Source of the DNA: DATIGJ01 sp035644155
GTDB lineage: Bacteria; Patescibacteriota; Microgenomatia; Levybacterales; UBA12049
Assembly (NCBI GenBank): GCA_035644155.1
Contig: DASQPC010000106.1
Location: 1 to 13,085 of the forward strand
Length of the DNA stretch: 13,085 bases
Direction: 5' to 3'
The notes under the pieces are model-generated. The model was not told where the DNA came from. It ran no database searches and worked only from the letters and a program-made list of their open reading frames with translations. The position numbers and the translations under genes were made by a program. This document shows positions 6,360-12,042 of the stretch, one piece after another. Within the stretch, counting starts at the first letter, position 1. Every line of letters begins with the position of its first letter.

Positions 6360-6365
6360 ACGCCT

Positions 6366-6394
6366 ATTATAGCCTAATTTTACCTTCTTGACAA
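6366..6394 (-). promoter_or_regulatory. Predicted leaderless promoter of rpmE-prfA
   Basis: On the minus strand TTGTCA (6394-6389), an exact 17-base spacer and a perfect TATAAT (6371-6366) end six bases before ATG 6359. The transcript should start at the ATG itself. Its -35 box overlaps that of the divergent sigma factor gene. Confidence 0.8.
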
Positions 6395-6417
6395 GTATAG
6401 AGAAGCTCAAGTATACT
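6388..6417 (+). promoter_or_regulatory. Predicted promoter of the sigma factor gene, sharing its -35 region with rpmE
   Basis: TTGACA (6388-6393), an 18-base spacer and TATACT (6412-6417) precede ATG 6441, giving a leader of about 17 bases. A weak AGG (6432-6434) six bases before the ATG could serve as Shine-Dalgarno. CTTGACAAG (6387-6395) is almost self-complementary, so the same bases supply -35 boxes to both strands. Confidence 0.65.
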
Positions 6418-6440
6418 TTCTCAGATCCTATAGGTATTTT

Positions 6441-7130
6441 ATGAGCAAAATTGAGAAAGCAACAAGTGAAGTAAGCAATTCAAGAAACAAAGTAGAAGGT
6501 CCTACGTTTAATGACTTACGAAGAGGGCCGGGTCGAGAGGCTGCATGGCGAACGTTAATCCAGACTCAATCAAATTCTTTATTTGCTCAAGCGTTGCGTT
6601 ACACGAGCGGAGATTATCAGAGAGCTGAAGATCTTGTCCAAACAACATACGAAAAACTTAGTATGAGATTGGATAAAGATACTCCGCCTGTTGAAGATAA
6701 CGTCGGAGGCTTCTTATTTACCACATTAAAAAATACGGCTATTAATCAAGCACGAAGTGATGCCGTAAGACCCAAGACTGTATCATTAGATGCAAACTAT
6801 ACTGATGCAAGCGATCTATCTGGTAAAAAAGCAGGGCTAAGAAAAGAATTTCCAAGCGACATGAATGTTGAGGAAGAAGTACAGAATAAAAAAAATGGAA
6901 AAGAATTAGTGAAAGTATTAACTGATGCAAGTATTTATCCAGTACATTTAGATGCGCTTTTAAAACATGCTGATGGTTTCTCAAATTTAGAAATTTCTGC
7001 AGGAACGAATAAAGTACCCAGAACTGTAGCAACAAGTTTATTTAGAGGACGGGCTGCTGCAAGACAAGCACTTGAAAATGTTGTCGATCCTAAAGCTATT
7101 GAAGGAAGAGTACTAAGAAAAAGTAGTTAG
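6441..7130 (+). CDS. ECF-type RNA polymerase sigma factor (sigma70 family, regions 2 and 4)
   Basis: This is probably an alternative sigma factor directing RNA polymerase to a specific promoter set. Of its 229 residues, about 45-110 are region 2: LFAQALRYTSGDYQRAEDLV, then YEKLSMRL and FLFTTLKNTAINQARSD, matching the core-binding and -10-recognition helices. Residues about 155-212 are region 4, with a helix-turn-helix (GFSNLEISAGTNKVPRTVAT) followed by the typical SLFRGRAAARQAL helix. The acidic/polar linker (111-150) is longer than usual and there is an N-terminal extension of some 40 residues. No anti-sigma factor gene is adjacent; the downstream neighbour is a convergent EamA permease. It is divergent from rpmE with a shared -35 region. 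The family call is fairly firm although several positions are divergent. Its target promoters are unknown. Confidence 0.82.
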   Translation: MSKIEKATSEVSNSRNKVEGPTFNDLRRGPGREAAWRTLIQTQSNSLFAQALRYTSGDYQRAEDLVQTTYEKLSMRLDKDTPPVEDNVGGFLFTTLKNTAINQARSDAVRPKTVSLDANYTDASDLSGKKAGLRKEFPSDMNVEEEVQNKKNGKELVKVLTDASIYPVHLDALLKHADGFSNLEISAGTNKVPRTVATSLFRGRAAARQALENVVDPKAIEGRVLRKSS

Positions 7131-8020
7131 CGTAAGCCATGATAGTGGAGTTTGTGTTCTGAGATAATTATTCCTGCGAAAACAATTAGTGTACTTACAA
7201 TATATAACGGTGTTATTACTTCACCCAAAAGCGCTTGCGCGACAAAAATTGCGGTAAGCGGGTCCAAATAAAAAAAGATTCCCACTTCATTTGCCTTCAA
7301 ATGTCGTACTCCAAAATTATAACAGAAATACGCAAGTATGGAGGAAGAAAATGCTCCATATAATATACCAACAATTGCACGGATATCAAAAGGATGTCTA
7401 GTAATAGTTGGTAATTCAGCTGCCATGAATGGGATAAAAAGAAAAGCTCCAAAGAAAAATACCCAGAAAATCACAGTTAGTGATGGATAGTTCAAATTGA
7501 ATTTTTTTAACAAAATTGTGTAGAACACAAAACACAGAGTCGAGATGACAAGAAGGAAATTGCCAATAATCGAACCGTGATTTGTTTGATCAATAAGTGG
7601 GAGAACTACCAATAGCGATACACCTAAAAGACTTAGTAATGTTCCAATCAAAACTCGTTTTTGCAGCTTTTCATGTAAATAAAAGTACGCAATAAGTATA
7701 AGAAAAAGTGGTGATGCTGTAGTAATAATTGGTGCGTTAATACTCGCGGTCAATTGCACGCCAAGGAAAAATAAACCAATATGACCAACAATTCCGACCA
7801 GTGCAAGAAGAATCATTTTGGGTATATCTTGAAGCCGAATTGTAACGCGGGAATAGACAAGCGGCAATATAAGAAGCGATGCAAGCGCAAACCTGAGAAA
7901 CGCAAGTGTAAACGGCGGTATATCTTGCAAAGACCATTTAAAAAGCGGTGCCGCGGCTCCCCATACGATATTACTGATGATAAGGGCGATAACGGCAAGA
8001 TGTCTGGTTGAGAATTTCAT
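7127..8020 (-). CDS. EamA/DMT-superfamily permease (two EamA repeats, about 10 TM)
   Basis: This is a drug/metabolite-transporter-type integral membrane protein, predicted to export or import small metabolites. From ATG 8020 it has 297 residues with about ten hydrophobic helices in two repeats. The first repeat opens with LAVIALIISNIVWGAAAPLF and has the typical PPFTLAFLRFALASLLILPL. The second opens around NFLLVISTLCFVFYTILLKK and ends with the family pattern FFYLDPLTAIFVAQALLGE. The substrate cannot be predicted. A longer frame from ATG 8056 would overlap the upstream gene by 23 bases and add a polar leader; 8020, thirteen bases after that gene's stop, gives the standard family N-terminus. 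Its stop TAA interlocks with the TAG of the convergent sigma factor gene. Confidence 0.93.
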   Translation of the reverse strand: MKFSTRHLAVIALIISNIVWGAAAPLFKWSLQDIPPFTLAFLRFALASLLILPLVYSRVTIRLQDIPKMILLALVGIVGHIGLFFLGVQLTASINAPIITTASPLFLILIAYFYLHEKLQKRVLIGTLLSLLGVSLLVVLPLIDQTNHGSIIGNFLLVISTLCFVFYTILLKKFNLNYPSLTVIFWVFFFGAFLFIPFMAAELPTITRHPFDIRAIVGILYGAFSSSILAYFCYNFGVRHLKANEVGIFFYLDPLTAIFVAQALLGEVITPLYIVSTLIVFAGIIISEHKLHYHGLR

Positions 8021-8033
8021 GTCATCCAGGAAT

Positions 8034-9023
8034 TTATCCTTTTGCTGCAGATGCAACCAATCCTACGCCAGCAACACCAGCTCCCGCTGCAACCGCAACA
8101 GTACCTCCCACTGTTGCAAGAGCTGCGATTCCTAGATATTTAAGTGTTTTTAACAAAATTCGAAGGAATGTACTTCGTTTTTTCTCCTCATCTGTCGCAT
8201 TTGGATTATTATCGATACCATTAAGTTCTTCCACAATTTTATCTTCTTCTGCTTGGATTTTTCTAAGATCAGGTTCTTTAAGTGCTTTATCAAGTGCATC
8301 AAGTAACTCAGGATTGGTTGCAGCGGTATTAAGAATAACAGCTGTTTCTTCATCAGAAAGAGCCTTTGGTAATTGATCCTTCAGCTTTTTTTGTTTGTCT
8401 GTTAGTTCGATTGTATCCGCAATAGGTTGCGTCTCTGCAGAAGAAGGAAGTTGTGTTGTTGCGGTAGAAAGATCAACTGTTGGTTCATTTCCAGCAAAAT
8501 TTGTCCTTGAAGCATCTGTAGTAATATTTGGATCTGTTTTTGCCCAAGGATCGACTGGTTCTGTAGGCATGGTTGCATCAGGTTGAGGCGCTGTTACTTC
8601 CGGCTGAGGAGGAGGTTGTTGTTGAACATCAGGTGGGCTTACTGAAATTTCAGTAGTTGGTTGCTGCGCAGCTTCTTGAGTCAGTTTTGTTGCCGCGTCT
8701 ATAACTTCTTTTGGTTTTACAGTAGTTAGCGGAGGCTGCTCTGCTGTCGGTTGTCCGTTTACGGCTTCTTGGACGACACCTTGAAGAGTTGCTTCTGCTA
8801 GCGGAGGTATTGTTGCAGTGTTTTCACCTGCATCTCCATTGGCAAGCTTTGTTAAAGCTGCGTTGGTATCAGGTATTTTACTAAACCAACTTTTTATTCG
8901 CACGCTCAATACTCGGCTTGCAGAAGGTGTCTCAGTAACTGGCGCAGAAGGGGAAGTAGCTTCAGCTGTTACAGCTGTTTTTTCGGTGGTTACTGTTGTT
9001 TTTGATTGTGGTGCTTCAGGCAT
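8034..9023 (-). CDS. Hypothetical Pro/Thr/Ala-rich protein with Gly/Ala-rich hydrophobic C-terminal tail
   Basis: No family is recognised. From ATG 9023 it has 329 residues. Residues 1-205 are low-complexity and rich in Pro, Thr, Ala and Gln (QQQPPPQPEVTAPQPDATMP), probably disordered, with one amphipathic patch SVRIKSWFSKIP near 40-51. Residues 206-285 are charged and helical (LTDKQKKLKDQLPKALSDEE, then LLDALDKALKEPDLRKI). Residues 286-296 are basic, and 297-326 form a hydrophobic segment dominated by Gly, Ala and Val with repeated small residues (VAAGAGVAGVGLVASA). The protein ends AAKG. This looks like a tail anchor or a glycine-zipper membrane segment with a long cytoplasmic arm. ATG 9023 overlaps the end of the upstream gene by eight bases and has an AAAGGA Shine-Dalgarno (9039-9034), which suggests translational coupling. 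The in-frame ATG at 9062 is less well supported. Confidence 0.75.
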   Translation of the reverse strand: MPEAPQSKTTVTTEKTAVTAEATSPSAPVTETPSASRVLSVRIKSWFSKIPDTNAALTKLANGDAGENTATIPPLAEATLQGVVQEAVNGQPTAEQPPLTTVKPKEVIDAATKLTQEAAQQPTTEISVSPPDVQQQPPPQPEVTAPQPDATMPTEPVDPWAKTDPNITTDASRTNFAGNEPTVDLSTATTQLPSSAETQPIADTIELTDKQKKLKDQLPKALSDEETAVILNTAATNPELLDALDKALKEPDLRKIQAEEDKIVEELNGIDNNPNATDEEKKRSTFLRILLKTLKYLGIAALATVGGTVAVAAGAGVAGVGLVASAAKG

Positions 9024-9486
9024 TTGTTGTCTTTCCTTTCGCGATGCTAAGCGCTTCTTCAATATTACCTTGTTGAATATGTTGGCTCATCAGTTCTAAT
9101 TTTTTCTGTGTTTCGTTCTCTTCGTGAGGCTTGGCATATTTGAGATAAATACCTTGCGTCGCTCGATTATCTTGACTGAGTTTATAGAGTTTGTTTAAGA
9201 GATCTTTTTGATCTTGAATAGGAAGGAGGGAGAGAAATTCTTTTGCCAGACTTTGTGCTTCCTCAGGAGACATTTTTTCTTGATCCAGCCGTTTGATAAT
9301 TTCTGAAAGTAATTCTTTTTCAATATCAACAATGGTATCTTGAAGCGTTGGATCAGTTGCGAGGGATTGTGAAAGAGTTGGGTCTTGCTGTATTTTTTGT
9401 TTTGTTGTTTGTGCAACTTCGTTGAGTTCTTGATCCAAATTTTCGTCTTGTTGTTGTGAATTTTGTAGCTGGAGATTATCAGGCAT
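9016..9486 (-). CDS. Hypothetical acidic helical protein (156 aa)
   Basis: No named family is recognised. The protein is soluble, Gln/Glu/Asp/Leu-rich and almost entirely helical in appearance, with no signal peptide, membrane segment or cysteine. The N-terminal 30 residues are polar and Gln-rich (LQLQNSQQQDENLDQELNEV). Central stretches (DIEKELLSEIIKRLDQEKMS and AQSLAKEFLSLLPIQDQKDL) look like paired amphipathic helices. The C-terminal GNIEEALSIAKG resembles the second helix of a TPR-like repeat. It overlaps the downstream gene by eight bases (stop TGA 9018-9016 within the next gene's start region), so the two products are probably made together and may interact. The start is supported by a promoter whose -10 box ends six bases before the ATG. 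Confidence 0.75.
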   Translation of the reverse strand: MPDNLQLQNSQQQDENLDQELNEVAQTTKQKIQQDPTLSQSLATDPTLQDTIVDIEKELLSEIIKRLDQEKMSPEEAQSLAKEFLSLLPIQDQKDLLNKLYKLSQDNRATQGIYLKYAKPHEENETQKKLELMSQHIQQGNIEEALSIAKGKTTNA

Positions 9487-9492
9487 GTATTT

Positions 9493-9521
9493 ACTATAAC
9501 GGGAATAATACTTTCATGCAA
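9493..9521 (-). promoter_or_regulatory. Predicted leaderless promoter of the 9486/9023 gene pair
   Basis: TTGCAT (9521-9516), an exact 17-base spacer and TATAGT (9498-9493) lie six bases before ATG 9486 on the minus strand. No Shine-Dalgarno is present. The -35 is embedded in an 11-base word also found at the -35 of the next upstream gene (10116-10106). Confidence 0.72.
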
Positions 9522-9529
9522 GATCTCTT

Positions 9530-10075
9530 TTATGAGGATTTTCTTGCTAGCTTTCTTATTCCAGCTCCAACTTCATCCAAAGATGTAGCTTCCTCCAGAA
9601 CTCTTTTTGTTGGTTCAATACTTCTTGTATCTTTTACCATAGTTGTAACAAACTCCAAACTGTTATCAAATAGATCACCTAATGTAGCAAGGCGAGAGCC
9701 AATATATCCCATATCCTCTAGATATTTTATAAAAATTGGGTCAGTTTCTGGATCGCTAGATTTTGGAAGTTTGGAAAGTAGAGTTTGTAATTCTGGATCC
9801 TTGTTATATTGTTGTATTTTTTCTCGAAGAATTTGTATTCCGTCTGTCTTGCTTGCTGCATTTTTGAGGAAAACATATGAGTTCTCAGAATCGAAGAATA
9901 TTGTTAGTGCAAAACCAAGACCCGCTGCTTCAATAAGTGCTTCTTTTTGTTTTTTTACTTTTTCTGATATGGCATCTTGGATTTGCTGATCTGGTGAACG
10001 ATATATGGGCAAATTTGGGTTAGGAACTGGCGCGCCATGTTTTTGTGAAAAAGATCTTCGTTCATGAGTTGTCAT
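9530..10075 (-). CDS. Hypothetical protein (181 aa), unrecognised
   Basis: No family is recognised. The N-terminal 30 residues are polar with prolines (HGAPVPNPNLPIYRSPDQQI) and probably flexible. A lysine-rich helix (EKVKKQKEALIEAAG) leads into a short hydrophobic stretch (LGFALTIFF) too short and too close to charges to be a clear membrane span. The rest alternates charged helices: YVFLKNAASKTDGIQILREK, DPIFIKYLEDMG, LGDLFDNSLEFV, and a final KRVLEEATSLDEVGAGIRKL ending KSS. ATG 10075 is preferred over the GTG at 10081, because the GTG abuts the -10 box. The gene has its own promoter across the hisS stop codon, so it need not belong to the histidine cluster. It lies 43 bases upstream of the next gene, which has a similar promoter. 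Confidence 0.72.
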   Translation of the reverse strand: MTTHERRSFSQKHGAPVPNPNLPIYRSPDQQIQDAISEKVKKQKEALIEAAGLGFALTIFFDSENSYVFLKNAASKTDGIQILREKIQQYNKDPELQTLLSKLPKSSDPETDPIFIKYLEDMGYIGSRLATLGDLFDNSLEFVTTMVKDTRSIEPTKRVLEEATSLDEVGAGIRKLARKSS

Positions 10076-10081
10076 GCACAC

Positions 10082-10111
10082 ATTATAACCTAGAGTAGTT
10101 GACTAATGCAA
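10082..10111 (-). promoter_or_regulatory. Predicted leaderless promoter of the 181-aa hypothetical gene
   Basis: TTGCAT (10111-10106), an 18-base spacer and a perfect TATAAT (10087-10082) end six bases before ATG 10075 on the minus strand. The -35 box is the last two sense codons (Leu-His) of hisS, so the promoter is partly coding. Confidence 0.72.
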
Positions 10112-11338
10112 GATCTGTAGTATTTCTTTCAGGCTTCCTTCTTGTTGGTCGCGGGTTTTCATATTTCGAAGTGTGACGTTATTTTTTTCTGCTTCTTGCG
10201 GACCAATAATAAGAAGAAAAGGAATATTTTTTGCATCTGCATATTTCAGTTGTTTCTCAAGCGGATTTTTTGCTTTAAAATCACCAAGATAAATTTCTGT
10301 ATTAATATTTTGGTCCCGAAGTTTTTTGGTGGCGTCAAGAGAAATCTGCTTCAGTTCCTCTGAAAAAACAGTAACAAGCACTTGAGTTGTCGACTCTGCT
10401 ATATTAGTAGGAAATAGTCTCAGTGCTTCCATTGCCTCGATTGTCCGATCAAAGCCGACTGCCAATCCAACTGCTGGGATTTGTTTGTCAGTAAACATCC
10501 CAATAAGATTGTTATATCTTCCACCTCCACAAACAGAACCAACAGGATAATCAGCAATTTCGATCTCAAAAATCATACCTGTATAATAATCAAGTCCGCG
10601 GGCAAGAGTAGGGGAGAATTCGATAACAGACTGTTCAATGCCAAGTTGCTCAAGTGCTTTAAAAATTTCCACAAGTCGTTCTGTTGGTTGTCGATCCAAA
10701 AGTTCCTGCAAAATAATTTTTGCCTCTGCAAGAGAACCAACAATATTTTTTGTAACCAACTCTTGACATACACCATCTTCACCAATTTTTTTTAATTTAT
10801 CAATTATGATAATTGCTTGTATTGAAAGATTTTCAAAAACTTTGCGATCATTAATCAAAATCTTAAAATTTTTGAATCCAAGTTTTTGATAAGCATTGAT
10901 AGCAGTTGTTACGATTTCTGCATCGGAAAGTGCTGAGTCGATACCAACGGTATCGATATCGCACTGAACAAATTCGCGATAACGACCTTTTTGTGTATTT
11001 TCAGCTCGCCAGACTGGTTGAATTTGGTACCTTTTAAAAGGAAAGGTGAGTTGATTTTCATATTGCGCGACGACACGGGCAAGAGGTACTGTTTGGTCAT
11101 AACGCATGGCAACACGTCTTTGTCCATTATCTTCAAATCGATAGAGCAGTTTATCTCCCTCTTCTCCATATTTTCCTGTGAGGATTTCTTCATATTCAAG
11201 GACTGGTGTTTCTAATGGCTCAAATCCAAACGAACTAAATACTTTTTTAAAAGTATTGGCAACATAGGCTCTTTTGCGAGCTTCTGTCGGGAGAAAATCT
11301 CGAAAGCCTTTTAAAATTTTAGGTGTTATATTTTTCAT
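10103..11338 (-). CDS. hisS: Histidyl-tRNA synthetase
   Basis: This class II aminoacyl-tRNA synthetase charges tRNA-His. Its 411 residues are normal for the family. Motif 2 is at 101-128 (FKRYQIQPVWRAENTQKGRY, then REFVQCDID). The HisRS signature ARGLDYYTGMIFEIE is at 246-260, with the catalytic Arg at 247. Motif 3 (GLAVGFDR) is at 291-298. The anticodon-binding domain occupies about 318-411. The histidine-site loop reads RYDQTVPLAR (79-88), the RYDxTVP version seen in archaeal, eukaryotic and some bacterial enzymes rather than the E. coli RPEGT version. All catalytic motifs and the C-terminal domain are present, which argues against the non-catalytic paralogue HisZ. A TATAAT lies at 11355-11350 in the 32-base gap after hisG, and a GGAAG precedes the ATG, so it may be expressed both with hisG and separately. 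Confidence 0.95.
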   Translation of the reverse strand: MKNITPKILKGFRDFLPTEARKRAYVANTFKKVFSSFGFEPLETPVLEYEEILTGKYGEEGDKLLYRFEDNGQRRVAMRYDQTVPLARVVAQYENQLTFPFKRYQIQPVWRAENTQKGRYREFVQCDIDTVGIDSALSDAEIVTTAINAYQKLGFKNFKILINDRKVFENLSIQAIIIIDKLKKIGEDGVCQELVTKNIVGSLAEAKIILQELLDRQPTERLVEIFKALEQLGIEQSVIEFSPTLARGLDYYTGMIFEIEIADYPVGSVCGGGRYNNLIGMFTDKQIPAVGLAVGFDRTIEAMEALRLFPTNIAESTTQVLVTVFSEELKQISLDATKKLRDQNINTEIYLGDFKAKNPLEKQLKYADAKNIPFLLIIGPQEAEKNNVTLRNMKTRDQQEGSLKEILQILH

Positions 11339-11349
11339 AATTCTTCCAT

Positions 11350-11355
11350 ATTATA
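11350..11355 (-). promoter_or_regulatory. Possible -10 box before hisS
   Basis: A perfect TATAAT ends 11 bases before the hisS ATG, but no convincing -35 is seen at the proper distance. With transcription starting about seven bases downstream, the leader would be only a few bases. It could be an internal promoter or chance in an AT-rich gap. Confidence 0.4.
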
Positions 11356-11370
11356 CAATTTTTATTTCCT

Positions 11371-12042
11371 TTATGCTGTACTAATCCGATTTCTGAAATC
11401 AACAAGAACTTCTCTATCTCTCTCTGTCAATTTTTCTTCAGCAGCAATGAATCTTACTGTGACAGGATCGAGAATTTTTTCAATAATACGCAATCTATTG
11501 GCTTTTATTGTATCTCCTTCGCTTACAACGTCAATAATTCCGTTACAGTTTGGATAAACATACTGTTTTGCTTCTGTTTTTCCCGGAGCATAGAGTATTT
11601 CAATATCAGAGATATCGTTTAAAACTTCTCCTGCAATTTTTGGAAATTTTGTCACGACTATACTTCCAGAAAGATCAGTTTTTTCTATTTTTCGTCTATA
11701 GTTTTTTTCTATTTTTTCTTGCAAGGCTTCTGTTACACCAAGAAAAAGCGCTGATTTACTTGGGATAGGCAATTCATTTCCTGCTGTTTTTCCCATTCCG
11801 GCTTCCCAAAGTATATCGCTTCCGGTTATACCCGCTTTGATAACTGATTTTTTATCATTTACTATTTCAGGGACACTACTTGCCCGAATAATAACAAGAT
11901 CAAGTGGTAACTTATCAACTCCGATTAAATATTTTTTTGGATTGGAAGTATCTAATTCAAAACCTGATTTTATTACTTTTTGTAAAACAGCGCCTTGTAA
12001 TTCGCCTCCTGGCAATGCGACTCTCAAACGTTCAACATTCAT
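11371..12042 (-). CDS. hisG: ATP phosphoribosyltransferase, short form
   Basis: HisG performs the first step of histidine synthesis, joining ATP and PRPP. Recognisable blocks are RVALPGGELQG (7-17, the N-terminal loop), LDLVIIRASSVPEIV (47-61), VIKAGITGSDILWE (67-80), VVTKFPKIAGEVL (129-141), and the PRPP-loop region DVVSEGDTIKANRL (171-184). At 223 residues it is the short form (HisGs), which lacks the C-terminal regulatory domain of the roughly 290-residue form. Short forms normally work as a complex with HisZ. The first loop departs from the usual PKGRL by reading PGGEL. ATG 12042 overlaps the TGA of the hisCB fusion (ATGA), and an AAGGAG (12056-12051) eight bases upstream acts as Shine-Dalgarno inside hisCB. 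hisS follows after 32 bases. Confidence 0.9.
   Translation of the reverse strand: MNVERLRVALPGGELQGAVLQKVIKSGFELDTSNPKKYLIGVDKLPLDLVIIRASSVPEIVNDKKSVIKAGITGSDILWEAGMGKTAGNELPIPSKSALFLGVTEALQEKIEKNYRRKIEKTDLSGSIVVTKFPKIAGEVLNDISDIEILYAPGKTEAKQYVYPNCNGIIDVVSEGDTIKANRLRIIEKILDPVTVRFIAAEEKLTERDREVLVDFRNRISTA

Noticed and set aside
9456..9989. A 177-residue plus-strand open frame
   Set aside because: It is antisense to two supported minus-strand genes with promoters, spans the promoter at 9493-9521, and has no recognisable motif or ribosome-binding site.
10103..11338. The HisRS-like gene as HisZ, the regulatory partner of HisG
   Set aside because: Motif 2, the ARGLDYYTG signature with catalytic Arg, motif 3 and a full anticodon-binding domain are all present; HisZ lacks the aminoacylation determinants.
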